Shown piece by piece: positions 23,534 through 33,073 of a stretch of DNA of 64,000 nucleotides; positions within the stretch are counted from its first letter, which is position 1, and the number at the start of each line of letters is the position of its first letter. The stretch covers positions 434,001 through 498,000 of the forward strand of contig NZ_BNBR01000001.1 of assembly GCF_014656055.1 (NCBI RefSeq). Direction: 5' to 3'. The notes below the pieces were generated by a model. That model had not been told where the DNA came from. It saw only the letters and a list, made by a program, of their open reading frames with translations, and searched no databases. The translations under genes and the position numbers were made by a program. This DNA is from Streptomyces griseosporeus (GTDB lineage: Bacteria > Actinomycetota > Actinomycetes > Streptomycetales > Streptomycetaceae).

Positions 23534-25723
23534 GTGACCGTGTCAGCTGATTCCCTCACTCCCGTCCCCGACCTGGTCCATCTGCGCGCCGCCGGCACCG
23601 CCTTGGTGCTGGACCTGTCGGGCGACACCCTCCCGCGCGTCCTGCACTGGGGAGCCGATCCGGGAGACCTGTCCGGCGCCCGGCTGCACGCGCTGCGGCT
23701 GGCCTCCCTGCCCCAGCCGGTCGGTTTCTCCGTCGACGGCCCCGTCGAGGTCTCCGTGCTGCCCGAGCAGTCGGCGGGCTGGCTCGGCACGCCGGGGCTG
23801 GTGGGCCACCGCGGCGGCGCGCACTTCTCGTCCGCCTTCCGTGTCACCCGCGGCGAACTCACCGTCGACGGGCGGGACGGCGGCGACCGCCCCGGCACCC
23901 TCGTCGTGCACGCCCGCGACGAGGCGGCGGCCCTCGGCCTGACCCTGACCGTCCAGCTGACGGCCGAAGGCCTGGTGCGTCAGCGGGCCACCCTCACCAA
24001 CCTCGCGGACACCCCGTTCGCCGTGGACGCGGTCCACCTCACCCTGCCGGTGCCGCCCGTCGCCGTGGAACTCCTCGACTTCACCGGGCGCCACCTGCGC
24101 GAACGCAGCCCGCAGCGCACCGCGTTCACCCAGGGCCTGCGGATGCGGGAGAACCGCACGGGCCGCACCGGCTTCGACGCCGCGTTCCTGCTGGCGGCCG
24201 GCACACAGGGCTTCGGCAACCGCGGCGGTGAGGTGTGGGCCGTGCACACCGCCTGGTCCGGCAACCACCGCACCTTCGCCGAGCGCACCTTCCACTCGGT
24301 CGCGCTGCTCGGCTCGGGCGAACTGCTGCTGTCCGGCGAGGTGCTGCTCGGGCCGGACGAGAGCTACTCCACGCCCTGGCAGTACGGCGCGTACGGCCGC
24401 GGCCTGGACGAGGTGTCCGCCCGCTTCCACCGCCGGCTGCGGGCCCGCCCGCAGCACCCGTCCTCGCCGCGGCCCGTGGTGGTCAACACCTGGGAGGCGG
24501 TCTACTTCGACCAGGACCTGGAGCGGCTCAAGCGGCTCGCGGACGCGGCGGCAGCGGTGGGCGCGGAGCGCTTCGTGCTGGACGACGGCTGGTTCGGCGC
24601 GCGGCGCGACGACCGGCGGGCGCTCGGCGACTGGTACGTCTCCGACGAGGTCTGGCCCGAAGGGCTCGGCCCGCTGACCGGTCATGTCACCGCGCTCGGC
24701 ATGGAGTTCGGGATCTGGGTCGAACCCGAGATGATCAACGAGGACTCCGACCTGGCCCGCGCCCACCCCGACTGGATCATGGCCACCGGCGGCCGGCTGC
24801 CCGGCGCCGCCCGCCACCAGCAGGTCCTGGACCTGGCCCGGCCCGAGGCGTACGCGTACATCCTGGAGCGGCTGGACGACCTGCTGACCACGTACCCCGT
24901 CTCGTACCTGAAGTGGGACCACAACCGCGACCTCGTCGAGGCCGGGCACCAGCCCACCGGGCGGGCCGGTGTGCACGACCAGACCCTCGCCGTCTACCGG
25001 CTGCTGGACGAACTGCGCTCCCGGCACCCTGGGGTGGAGATCGAGTCCTGCTCCTCGGGCGGCGGCCGGGTCGACCTCGGCATCCTGGAGCGCACGGACC
25101 GGGTGTGGGTGTCGGACTGCATCGACGCCCTGGAGCGGCAGCAGATCCAGCGGTGGACCAACGCCCTGATCCCGCTGGAGCTGATGGGCACGCACGTCGG
25201 CTCGCCGGTGTCCCACACCACCGGCCGCAGCCATCCGCTCGACTTCCGGGCCGGTACCGCCCTGTTCGGCCACTTCGGCATCGAATGGGACCTGACCTCC
25301 GCCCCACCGGAGGAGCTGGAGCGGCTGGCGCGGTGGGTCGCCCTGTACAAGGAGCTGCGGCCGCTGCTGCACTCGGGGACAGCGGTGCACGGAGACCACC
25401 CGGATCCCGCCTACGAGGTGCACGGCGTGGTCGCCGAGGACGCGTCCGAGGCGATCTACGCGCTGGTCGCCCACGGCACGTCGGAGCTGTACCCCACCGG
25501 TCCGGTACGGCTGCCCGGCCTCGACCGGGACACGGTCTACCGGGTGTGTCCGCAGGCCCCCGGGGACGTGCCCGACGGCAACGCCCACCACTGGGGGCTG
25601 CGCCTGCCCTGGTGGACGCCGGAGGGCGTCGAACTCCCCGGCGCGGTCCTCGCGGACGCCGGGCTGCAGGCGCCCGTGCTGTATCCGGAGCGGCTGGTGC
25701 TGGTGCGGGCGACGCGCGTGTAG
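23534..25723 (+). CDS. Alpha-galactosidase, glycoside hydrolase family 36
   Basis: 729 residues, cytoplasmic. N-terminal beta-supersandwich, then the catalytic barrel: VVNTWEAVYFDQD, ERFVLDDGWFGARRDD, FGIWVEPEMINEDSDL, nucleophile Asp in YLKWDHNRD (about 462), CSSGGGRVD, and acid/base Asp in WVSDCIDALERQQIQRW (about 526). These identify GH36 alpha-galactosidase, which removes galactose side chains from galactomannan or raffinose-type sugars. GTG 23534 follows GAGGA; a second GTG two codons on is possible. It is divergent from the beta-mannosidase and ends at a strong terminator. Confidence 0.93.
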   Translation: MTVSADSLTPVPDLVHLRAAGTALVLDLSGDTLPRVLHWGADPGDLSGARLHALRLASLPQPVGFSVDGPVEVSVLPEQSAGWLGTPGLVGHRGGAHFSSAFRVTRGELTVDGRDGGDRPGTLVVHARDEAAALGLTLTVQLTAEGLVRQRATLTNLADTPFAVDAVHLTLPVPPVAVELLDFTGRHLRERSPQRTAFTQGLRMRENRTGRTGFDAAFLLAAGTQGFGNRGGEVWAVHTAWSGNHRTFAERTFHSVALLGSGELLLSGEVLLGPDESYSTPWQYGAYGRGLDEVSARFHRRLRARPQHPSSPRPVVVNTWEAVYFDQDLERLKRLADAAAAVGAERFVLDDGWFGARRDDRRALGDWYVSDEVWPEGLGPLTGHVTALGMEFGIWVEPEMINEDSDLARAHPDWIMATGGRLPGAARHQQVLDLARPEAYAYILERLDDLLTTYPVSYLKWDHNRDLVEAGHQPTGRAGVHDQTLAVYRLLDELRSRHPGVEIESCSSGGGRVDLGILERTDRVWVSDCIDALERQQIQRWTNALIPLELMGTHVGSPVSHTTGRSHPLDFRAGTALFGHFGIEWDLTSAPPEELERLARWVALYKELRPLLHSGTAVHGDHPDPAYEVHGVVAEDASEAIYALVAHGTSELYPTGPVRLPGLDRDTVYRVCPQAPGDVPDGNAHHWGLRLPWWTPEGVELPGAVLADAGLQAPVLYPERLVLVRATRV

Positions 25724-25749
25724 CGACCGCCAAGGGGGAAGCGCGAGAA

Positions 25750-25788
25750 GGCCGGGGCTCGCCGACGTGAGGTCGGCGGGCCCCGGCC
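25750..25788. terminator. Bidirectional hairpin terminator
   Basis: GGCCGGGGC-T-CGCCGAC (25750-25766) pairs with GTCGGCG-G-GCCCCGGCC (25772-25788) over a 5-base loop, 16 Watson-Crick pairs plus one U-G on the plus strand. It lies between the converging GH36 gene and the ABC operon and can end both transcripts. Confidence 0.8.
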
Positions 25789-25809
25789 CTTCGGTGTTCT
25801 GCTGCTGTC

Positions 25810-26712
25810 TCAGGCAGCGGTGACGGCGGCCTGGGCGTCGGCGTCGATGTCCACCCACCGCCCGGCGTCGTGGTCGTAGGTGAGGTGGTCGCGGTCGGAG
25901 GACGCCTCGGGTCCGGGGTCCGCCGAGCGCAGCCGGCCGCGCAGTTCGGGGTCGGGGGCGGCCGCGGCCAGGGTTTTGGTGTACGGGTGCCGGGGGTCCA
26001 GGATGACGTCGTCGGCCGGTCCGCGCTCGACGATCCGCCCGCGGTTCATCACCACGATGCTGTCGGAGAAGTGCCGTGCGGTGGCCAGGTCGTGGGTGAT
26101 GTAGAGCACCGCCAGATCGTCCTCCCGCTGGAGCCGGGCGAGGAGGTTGAGGACGCCGAGGCGGCTGGAGACGTCCAGCATGGAGACCGGTTCGTCGGCG
26201 ACGATCACCTGGGCACCGGGCGCGAGGGCGCGGGCGATGGCGACGCGCTGGCGCTGGCCGCCGGAGAGTTCGTGCGGGCGCCGGTCCATCAGGCCGGCGG
26301 GGAGGTTCACCCGCTCCAGGAGCTGCGCGGCCCGGTCGCGGACCTGCTCGCGCCCCTTCGCCCGGCCGTGCAGCACGAGGGGGCGGGCCAGATGGTGCTC
26401 GATGCTGTGGAAGGGGTTGAGCGAGGCGAACGGGTCCTGGAAGACCATCTGGACATGGTCCCGGTAGTGGCGGTCCTCGATCCGCGCCCCGTCCGGGCCG
26501 ACGGCGGCGATCGTGCCGGACGTGGGCTTCTCCAGGCGGGCGATCATGCGGGCGACGGTGGACTTGCCCGACCCGGACGCCCCCACCAGGGCGACCGTGC
26601 GGCCGGGCACGAGGGTGAAGCCGACCCGGTGGACCGCGCGCAGGCGGGTGCGGCGCAGCCCGGACCTGAGCGTGAACTCCTTGACGAGATCGCGTACTTC
26701 GAGCGTGGTCAT
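25810..26712 (-). CDS. Oligopeptide/oligosaccharide ABC transporter ATPase (OppF/DppF type)
   Basis: 300 residues. Walker A GASGSGKST, Q-loop VFQDPFASLNPFHSI, signature LSGGQRQRVAIARAL, Walker B VIVADEP and H-loop THDL are all intact, and the C-terminal DPRHPYTKTLAAA is the oligopeptide-transporter ATPase tail. Energises import together with the ATPase at 26709. ATG 26712 overlaps the stop of that gene by four bases. It is the last gene of the five-gene transporter operon (31322 down to 25810). Confidence 0.92.
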   Translation of the reverse strand: MTTLEVRDLVKEFTLRSGLRRTRLRAVHRVGFTLVPGRTVALVGASGSGKSTVARMIARLEKPTSGTIAAVGPDGARIEDRHYRDHVQMVFQDPFASLNPFHSIEHHLARPLVLHGRAKGREQVRDRAAQLLERVNLPAGLMDRRPHELSGGQRQRVAIARALAPGAQVIVADEPVSMLDVSSRLGVLNLLARLQREDDLAVLYITHDLATARHFSDSIVVMNRGRIVERGPADDVILDPRHPYTKTLAAAAPDPELRGRLRSADPGPEASSDRDHLTYDHDAGRWVDIDADAQAAVTAA

Positions 26713-27629
26713 CGGGCACCCCCGTCGGTGGGAACCTGCGTGCGGCTGGCCGCCCCGTCCCGCAGGAACGCGCCCCGCTCTCCCGTGAGGCTCGGGAAGG
26801 AGTCCAGGAGGCGGCGCGTGTAGGGGTGGCGGGGCTGCCGGTAGAGCGTCTCGGCGGTGTCGTACTCGACGATCTCCCCGCGCAGCATCACCGCGATGCG
26901 GTCGCTGAGTTCGAGCAGCAGGGGCAGGTCGTGGGTGATGAAGACGACGGCGAAGCCGAGTTCGTCGCGCAGCCGGAGGATCTCGCGCAGGATGCCGCGC
27001 TGGACCAGGACGTCGAGGGCCGTGGTCGGCTCGTCCATGATCATGACCTGGGGGTCGAGCAGCAGCGCCATGGCGATCATCACGCGCTGCCGCATGCCGC
27101 CGGAGAGTTCGTGCGGGTAGGAGGCCATCCGGCGGGGCTCGACGCCGACGAGTTCCAGCACCTCGGCGCAGCGGGCCCCGCGCTCCTGCTTCGACATGCC
27201 GGGGCGGTGCGTGGTGAGCACGTCCTCCAGCTGGGCCCGGACGGTGGTGACCGGGTTGAGGGCGTTCATCGCGCCCTGGAACACCATGGACAGCTTCGAC
27301 CAGCGGAACCTGCGCAGCCGGCCGGGCGGCAGCGCGAGCAGGTCGAGGTCCTCGCCGTCGCGGTCGTGGAAGGTGACCGAGCCGGAGGTGACCTCGGCGG
27401 GCCAGTCGTGCAGTCGGTTGACGGCGTAGGCGAGGGTGCTCTTGCCGCAGCCGGACTCGCCGGCCAGGCCGAGGATCTCACCCCGGTGCAGGGTCAGGGA
27501 CACGTCCTTGACGGCGTGCACGGGTGTGGCCCCCTGGTAGACGACGTTGAGGTCGCGCACCGTCAGCACCGCGTCCCGCGTGACGTCCGCGGCCGCCCCG
27601 GCAGCTTGCGGCGACAGGTTGTGGCTCAT
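26709..27629 (-). CDS. Oligopeptide/oligosaccharide ABC transporter ATPase (OppD/DppD type)
   Basis: 306 residues. Walker [12 protein letters not shown]-loop [15 protein letters not shown], signature [15 protein letters not shown], Walker [13 protein letters not shown] and H-loop ITHDLPLL, with the DppD-type tail [18 protein letters not shown]. Partner of the 25810 ATPase. ATG 27629 overlaps the permease stop by four bases (ATGA). The internal open frame extends to 27803 but lies inside the permease gene. Confidence 0.92.
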   Translation of the reverse strand: MSHNLSPQAAGAAADVTRDAVLTVRDLNVVYQGATPVHAVKDVSLTLHRGEILGLAGESGCGKSTLAYAVNRLHDWPAEVTSGSVTFHDRDGEDLDLLALPPGRLRRFRWSKLSMVFQGAMNALNPVTTVRAQLEDVLTTHRPGMSKQERGARCAEVLELVGVEPRRMASYPHELSGGMRQRVMIAMALLLDPQVMIMDEPTTALDVLVQRGILREILRLRDELGFAVVFITHDLPLLLELSDRIAVMLRGEIVEYDTAETLYRQPRHPYTRRLLDSFPSLTGERGAFLRDGAASRTQVPTDGGAR

Positions 27630-28630
27630 ACGGCGGTGCTCCTGACGGCGTCCTTGCGGCTGCTGCCGGACAGCGCGCGGGCGGCGCGCCCGCGGCCGGG
27701 GCGGCGCAGCCGCGGGTTGATGATCTCGTCGAGGCTGAGGTTGATCAGGGCGAGCCCGCAGCCGAAGGCGGCGATGATCAGGCCGGGCGGGACGAACCAC
27801 CACCAGGCCTCCCGCTGCAGCGCGAAGCCGTTCTGCGCGAAGTAGAGCATCGTGCCGAGGGTGGAGGAGTTGGAGGCCCCCAGGCCGAGGAAGGACAGGC
27901 CGGCCTCGCTGAGGATGGCGGCGATCACCGAGAAGACGAACTGCGAGGCCAGCACGGGCAGCAGGTTGGGCAGGATCTCGACGCAGATCACCCGCCAGGG
28001 CTTCTCGCCGGCGACCCGGGCCGCCGCCACGTAGTCGCGGTTGCGCAGGGAGAGCGTCTGGGCGCGCAGCACGCGCGCCGCGGCGGCCCAGCCGGTGAGG
28101 GCCAGGACCAGGGCGATGGTCCAGGATCCGCGCTGGTCGGCGGGGACGAACCCGGAGATGACGATCACCAGCGGAAGGCCGGGGATGACCAGCATGACGT
28201 TGGAGAACAGCGAGAACGCCTCGTCCACGATGCCGCCCGCGTAGCCGCCGATCACGCCGAACAGGGCGGACAGCGCGGTGGCCATGACGCCGACGAGGAG
28301 GCCGATCTGCAGCGATCCCCGGGTGGCGTGGGTGAGCTGGTCGAGGACGTCCTGGCCGGTCTGGGTGGTGCCGAGCCAGTGGTCACCGCTCGGTCCGGTC
28401 AGGCCGATGTTGCGGATGGTGGCCGGGTCGCCGGCGAACACCGGTCCGAGCAGGCCGAACAGGGCGATGACGACCACCAGGCCGAGGCCGACGGCCAGCT
28501 TCGGCGTCCAGGCCGGCAGCACGGCGCGCCAGCCGGTGCGCCGGCCGGCGGCGGGCGGGGGCAGGGCGCCGGGCTCGGTGCCCGGCGGCAGGTCCTCCAG
28601 CCCGCTGGAGGGGGGAATGACACTCGTCAC
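27626..28630 (-). CDS. ABC transporter permease (OppC/DppC type)
   Basis: 334 residues with six hydrophobic helices after a Pro-rich cytoplasmic N terminus. HWLGTTQTGQDVLDQLTHATRGSLQIGLLVG is the DppC N-terminal block and RNRDYVAAARVAGEKPWRVICVEILPNLLPVL is the EAA coupling loop that contacts the ATPases. GTG 28630 has GGAAGGA upstream. It pairs with the 28646 permease to form the membrane channel. Confidence 0.9.
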   Translation of the reverse strand: MTSVIPPSSGLEDLPPGTEPGALPPPAAGRRTGWRAVLPAWTPKLAVGLGLVVVIALFGLLGPVFAGDPATIRNIGLTGPSGDHWLGTTQTGQDVLDQLTHATRGSLQIGLLVGVMATALSALFGVIGGYAGGIVDEAFSLFSNVMLVIPGLPLVIVISGFVPADQRGSWTIALVLALTGWAAAARVLRAQTLSLRNRDYVAAARVAGEKPWRVICVEILPNLLPVLASQFVFSVIAAILSEAGLSFLGLGASNSSTLGTMLYFAQNGFALQREAWWWFVPPGLIIAAFGCGLALINLSLDEIINPRLRRPGRGRAARALSGSSRKDAVRSTAV

Positions 28631-28645
28631 GGACGATCCTTCCGC

Positions 28646-29635
28646 TCAGTTGTTCGCTCGGGTGCGGGGGTCGATCAGCCCGTAGAGCAGATCCACGAGC
28701 AGGTTCGCGCCGAGGACCGCGACGGTGATGACCAGGAAGATGCCCTGCATCAGCGCGTAGTCGTTGTTCTCGACGGCCTGCAGCAGCCGGCTGCCGATGC
28801 CCGGGTAGGAGAAGACCTGTTCGGTCATGACGGAGCCGGACACCACGAAGCCGAGGGAGGTGGCGAAGCCCGCGACCGAGGGGAGCGCCGCGTTGCGGGC
28901 GGCGTAGCGGATCATGATGCGGCTGGGGCGCAGGCCCTTGGCGCGGGCGGTGAGGATGTAGTCCTCGGCCGCGGTGGACACCATCATGTTGCGCATGCCG
29001 AGCAGCCATCCGCCCACCGAGGAGATCACGATGGTGAGCGCGGGCAGGATGCCGTGCTGGACGGCGGAGGAGATGAACGGCCGGTTCCAGCCCATGGACA
29101 GGGACACGTCGTAGCCGCCGAGCAGCGGGAACCAGTGCAGGGTGGAGGAGAGCAGCGCGGCGAGGATCAGGGCCAGCCAGAAGTACGGCACGGCCGCCAG
29201 CACGGTGGTGCCGGGGATGAGGGAGTCCAGCCAGGAGCCGCGCTTCCAGCCCACCCAGGTGCCGAGGGCGAGGCCGAGGACGAACGAGATCAACGTCGCC
29301 ATGCCGATCAGGGCGATGGTCCAGGGCAGGGACTGCCCGATCACGTCCGACACCTTGGCCGGGTAGGAGCTGACCGAGACGCCGAAGTCGCCGTGCAGCA
29401 TGTTGCCCAGGTAGGAGACGTACTGCTGGGCGAGCGAGTCGCCGCTGTCCGCGCCGAGGAGGAGCTCGTAGGAGCGGCGTACCGACGGGTCGACGGTGCC
29501 GCCGCGCTGCTGGAGCTTCGCCATCAGGATGTCCACCGGGTTGCCCGGCATCAGTCGCGGGATGAAGAAGTTCAGGGTGACGGCCGCCCACAGGGCGACG
29601 AGATAGAAACCGAGCTTGCGGGCGTAGTACCTCAT
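28646..29635 (-). CDS. ABC transporter permease (OppB/DppB type)
   Basis: 329 residues, six helices. The opening YYARKLGFYLVALWAAVTLNFFIPRLMPGNPVD is the DppB N-terminal signature, and VSTAAEDYILTARAKGLRPSRIMIRYAARNAALPSV is the EAA loop. It lies 7 bases from the end of the binding-protein gene and 15 bases before the second permease, in one operon. Confidence 0.9.
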   Translation of the reverse strand: MRYYARKLGFYLVALWAAVTLNFFIPRLMPGNPVDILMAKLQQRGGTVDPSVRRSYELLLGADSGDSLAQQYVSYLGNMLHGDFGVSVSSYPAKVSDVIGQSLPWTIALIGMATLISFVLGLALGTWVGWKRGSWLDSLIPGTTVLAAVPYFWLALILAALLSSTLHWFPLLGGYDVSLSMGWNRPFISSAVQHGILPALTIVISSVGGWLLGMRNMMVSTAAEDYILTARAKGLRPSRIMIRYAARNAALPSVAGFATSLGFVVSGSVMTEQVFSYPGIGSRLLQAVENNDYALMQGIFLVITVAVLGANLLVDLLYGLIDPRTRANN

Positions 29636-29642
29636 GCGTGCC

Positions 29643-31322
29643 TCACTTGGCGGGCTTGAGGTGAAGGAACACCTGCGAGTTGTCGGGCCGGCCCCAGACC
29701 GCCGGGAAGGCGTAGAGGTCGTCCTCGGTGGGCCAGCCGGTGAACTTGCGGGCGTTGAACTCGCTCGTGGTGCCGCCGGTGAGGATCGGGATGTAGGGCA
29801 TCGACTTCTCGATCTCGGTCTGGATGGTGTCGTAGTACGGCTGCCGGGCCGCGGTGTTCTGCGGGTCGATGGCCTTCAGCGCGTCGAGGGCGGCGTCCAC
29901 GCGGGCGTTCCTGAACCGGGCGAAGTTGGGGTTGGCGGTCTGGCCGACCGGCGCGGTGGTGCGGGAGGAGAAGAAGTAGCTGTACGGGTAGTAGGGGTCG
30001 GGGGCCGGTCCCTGGGACACGGCGTCGATGAGCAGCTGGTACTGGCCGCGTCCGCGGGCGTCGGACCACTCGTTCCACGACACCTGCTGCACGGTGAGCT
30101 TGATGCCCGCCTTCTTCAGCTGTTCGGCGAGGGTGCTGACGGCGGTGATGTAGTCGGTCCAGCCGGAGACCACCTTGACCGTGAGGGCGAGCTTCGTGCC
30201 GTTCCTGGCGTAGACGCCGTCGGAGCCCTTGGTGTAGCCGGCCGCCCGGAGCAGGCCGTCGGCCTTGGCGAGCTGGGGCTGCATCGGCGCGAGGCGGTCG
30301 GTGAGCCTGGCCGACACCAGCGCCTTGTCCCGTTCGGGCAGGGCGAAGCCGGGTGAGATCTCGCTGGAGGTGTTCTCGAAGGCCAGCGCGTTGAGCTGGG
30401 TGCGGTCCATGGCGTAGTAGATCGCCCGGCGCACCGCGGGATCGGTCTGCGGGCCGGTGCAGCCGAGGGCGGCGTCGGAGCAGGTGAACAGGGCGGTCTG
30501 GTTCATCGGGACGGTGATGGCCTGGTAGCCGGGGTAGTTCTTGGAGACGTTCTCGATGTCGGGGACGGGGCCGGTCTGCCAGTCGATCTGGCCGGCCTTG
30601 AGGGCGTCGGCGCCGGACTGGTTGCCGGAGAGCGCGACGAAGCGGATCTTCTTCAGCGCGGGGGCGCCCCCGTAGTACCCGGGGTTGGCCTCCAGGGTGA
30701 ACGCCTGCGGCTTGAAGTCGGCCAGCTTGAAGGGCCCGGTGCCGACCGGGTTCTTCATGACGTCCTCGGACGGCTTGGCGATCTGGGACCAGATGTGCTT
30801 GGGGACGATCCAGGACCGGCCGAGGATCTGCGGTCCGTCGCTGAACGACGGCTTGTCGAAGGTGATCTTCACGTGGGTGGCGTCGACGGCCTTGGCGGTG
30901 CCGGAGTACCCCGTGCTGTTCATGGCGGGGTTCTTGCGGATCATGTCGAGGGTGAAGACGACGTCGTCCGCGGTGAACTTCTGCCCGTCGCTCCACTTGG
31001 CGTCCGGCCGCAGGGTGACGGAGAGTTCGGTGCCCTGCTTGTTCCAGGAGAACGCCGTGCCCAGGCGCGGCTCGGGCTTGTCCTTGCGCGCGACGTTGTA
31101 GAAGAACAGCGGCTCGAAGATGGTGCCCGGGCCGTCGATCACGGTCGGCGAGTACGGGTTGAAGTTGATCTGGTAGTCGCCGCTCTGGCCCGTGTAGGCG
31201 ATCAGCGTGTCGGAGCCACCGCCGCCGGCGCCGTCACCGGCACCGCATCCCGTGAGAAGGAGGCCGAGGGCCACGGCCCCCGCGAGGCTGACACGACGCG
31301 ACTCACTGCGAATCCTGGACAT
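29643..31322 (-). CDS. Extracellular solute-binding lipoprotein, family 5
   Basis: 559 residues. A signal peptide with lipobox LLLTGCGAG (Cys about 26) anchors the mature protein outside the membrane. The SBP_bac_5 hallmarks are EPRLGTAFSWNKQGTELSVTLRPDAKWSDGQKFTADDVVFTLDMIRKNP and PVGTGPFKLADF. The family binds peptides, nickel or, in several bacteria, cello- and manno-oligosaccharides. The surrounding mannosidase, galactosidase and ManA suggest manno-oligosaccharides (inference). ATG 31322 is preferred over the in-frame 31400 because it yields the signal peptide directly. First gene of the transporter operon. Confidence 0.92.
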   Translation of the reverse strand: MSRIRSESRRVSLAGAVALGLLLTGCGAGDGAGGGGSDTLIAYTGQSGDYQINFNPYSPTVIDGPGTIFEPLFFYNVARKDKPEPRLGTAFSWNKQGTELSVTLRPDAKWSDGQKFTADDVVFTLDMIRKNPAMNSTGYSGTAKAVDATHVKITFDKPSFSDGPQILGRSWIVPKHIWSQIAKPSEDVMKNPVGTGPFKLADFKPQAFTLEANPGYYGGAPALKKIRFVALSGNQSGADALKAGQIDWQTGPVPDIENVSKNYPGYQAITVPMNQTALFTCSDAALGCTGPQTDPAVRRAIYYAMDRTQLNALAFENTSSEISPGFALPERDKALVSARLTDRLAPMQPQLAKADGLLRAAGYTKGSDGVYARNGTKLALTVKVVSGWTDYITAVSTLAEQLKKAGIKLTVQQVSWNEWSDARGRGQYQLLIDAVSQGPAPDPYYPYSYFFSSRTTAPVGQTANPNFARFRNARVDAALDALKAIDPQNTAARQPYYDTIQTEIEKSMPYIPILTGGTTSEFNARKFTGWPTEDDLYAFPAVWGRPDNSQVFLHLKPAK

Positions 31323-31414
31323 ATGAGGCCACTCTCTCGGGGCGGTCCTTGCCGGACGGCCGGCCTGGGCTCCCTGACGCCCCGAAGGGACGGGAACCAC
31401 GCTTGTGTGGCGAG

Positions 31415-31445
31415 ATTGTTAAGGTGGCGAAGAAAGAAAGTCAAC
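31415..31445 (-). promoter_or_regulatory. Promoter of the transporter operon, shared 31-bp element copy B
   Basis: On the minus strand: TTGACT, 17 bases, TAACAAT, with CTTTCTTTCTT in the spacer. It matches copy A (23464-23494) at 23 of 31 positions and sits 93 bases before ATG 31322. It lies between the transporter operon and the ROK repressor gene, a likely site for that repressor. Confidence 0.65.
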
Positions 31446-31598
31446 ACATCGGCGTGAACTTCGGCCGCTTTCCCGGGCCGTGGACACGGTGCGGCGCCCG
31501 GACTCGGGTTGCTATGTTCGTCCTGCAAATAAACTGGGTGAGAGGCCGGATCCACCGGCCGCGGCACAGCGCCTGCCTGGGCGCCGGGGAGGATGTCG

Positions 31599-32912
31599 AT
31601 GGGCGGGCCGGCGAGGGACATGCCGCATGCGACCAGCAGGGCGGCGGTGCTGGACGTCATCAGGGCGGCCGGCACCATCAGCCGGGTCCGGCTGATCGAG
31701 GCGACCGGCTTCACGGGCGCCACCATCTCGACCGTGGTCCGGCGCCTGATCGACGACGGTCTGGTCACGGAGGTCGGCCGCTCCGAGTCCACCGGCGGCA
31801 AGCCCCGCACGCTGCTGGCGCTGAACGAGAGCGCCCGGTACGCGGTCGGCGTGCACCTCGACCACTCGGGCATCACCTACGCCCTCACCGACCTCGGCGG
31901 TTCGGTCGTGGCCCGGATGTCCCGGGCGGGGGCGGGCACCGACAACCCGCCCGTGGTGGTGGCCCGCATGGCCGACGAGGTCGACAAGCTCATCCAGGGC
32001 GTCGGCATCAGCCGGGACCTGGTCCTCGGTCTGGGCCTGGTCTCCCCCGGCCCGCTCACCCCGGCGAGCGGCATGCGCCTGACACCCCCCACGATGCGTC
32101 ACTGGGAGGACTTCCCCCTCGACCAGGCACTCGCGGAGGCGACCGGCCTCCCCGTCGTCCTGGAGAACGACGCCACCGCGGCCGCGCTCGGCGAGCACTG
32201 GTCCGGCGTGGTGCGCGGCACGCCGAGCTTCGCCGCCGTCTACATGGGGACCGGCATCGGCGCCGGCCTCATGATCGACGGCGTGGTCTACCGCGGCCGG
32301 AGCGGCAACGCTGGCGAGATCGGCCACATGTGCCTGGACGCGGACGGCCCCGACTGCTGGTGCGGCGCCCGCGGGTGCACGGAGGCGCTGGCGGGGCCGG
32401 CGGCCGTGGTGACCCAGGCGCGGGCCGACGCGCGCGTCTCCCGGGCGGCCGGACTCACCCAGGGGCCGGGCGGCCAACGCCCCTCCGTCGCCTCGGACTT
32501 CGCGGCCGTGGCCCGGGCCGCCCGGCTCGGGGACCGCGGAGCGCGGGAGCTGCTGGAGAAGTCGGCGCGCTGGCTCGCCCTCGCCACCCGCGCGCTCGCC
32601 AACATCATGGACCTGGACACCCTGGTGCTCACCGGACCCGCCCTGGCGGTCGCCGGCTCGGTCTACCTGCCCGTCGTGCAGGAGGAGCTGGACCGGACCT
32701 TCTTCGCGCGCGCCGCGCACCCGGTGACGGCCCGGCTGTCGGACTCGGCCGCCACGGCGCCCGCCATCGGCGCGGCGACGATGGTGCTGCGGGCCGAACT
32801 GGTGCCGCTGCGCCAGGGGAGCCTTCCGCTCGCGAGCACGCTCCGGGATCCGGAGCCGAGGGCCGCGGCCGGCGGGGCCGCCACCGGCCGAGCGGTCCGC
32901 GCGAACCGCTGA
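31599..32912 (+). CDS. ROK-family transcriptional repressor
   Basis: 437 residues. N-terminal winged helix (SRAAVLDVIRAAGTISRVRLIEATGFTGATISTVVRRLIDDGLVTEVG) followed by a ROK sugar-kinase-like domain that senses sugar (AVGVHLDHSG, VVLENDATAAALGEHW, GTGIGAGLMIDG) and the Zn site NAGEIGHMCLDADGPDCWCGARGCTEAL. Like XylR/NagC, it should bind DNA until a sugar or sugar phosphate is present. ATG 31599 is six bases after GGGGAGG; ATG 31593 is too close. It is divergent from the transporter operon and is the best candidate for control of the shared promoters. Confidence 0.9.
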   Translation: MGGPARDMPHATSRAAVLDVIRAAGTISRVRLIEATGFTGATISTVVRRLIDDGLVTEVGRSESTGGKPRTLLALNESARYAVGVHLDHSGITYALTDLGGSVVARMSRAGAGTDNPPVVVARMADEVDKLIQGVGISRDLVLGLGLVSPGPLTPASGMRLTPPTMRHWEDFPLDQALAEATGLPVVLENDATAAALGEHWSGVVRGTPSFAAVYMGTGIGAGLMIDGVVYRGRSGNAGEIGHMCLDADGPDCWCGARGCTEALAGPAAVVTQARADARVSRAAGLTQGPGGQRPSVASDFAAVARAARLGDRGARELLEKSARWLALATRALANIMDLDTLVLTGPALAVAGSVYLPVVQEELDRTFFARAAHPVTARLSDSAATAPAIGAATMVLRAELVPLRQGSLPLASTLRDPEPRAAAGGAATGRAVRANR

Positions 32913-32985
32913 GTCACCGGCGAGATCTGCTCGCCATTCGGCCGGCGGCCGGACCCGCAGAAAGTTCGACCGCCGAAGTTACCGC

Positions 32986-33014
32986 TGGACAACGTTGTCT
33001 CCACGGGGCACAGT
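32986..33014 (+). promoter_or_regulatory. LacI-type operator over a promoter
   Basis: GACAACGTTGTC (32988-32999) is a perfect 12-bp palindrome with the central CG of LacI/GalR operators. It overlaps a TGGACA -35-like box (32986-32991) that is 17 bases from CACAGT. Repressor binding would block transcription of the kinase-manA unit. Confidence 0.6.
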
Positions 33015-33073
33015 AAGGGCCGCAGGTGAGGCACCCACGCCCCTGCGCCGATCCGAGAGGGGACACAGAACCC

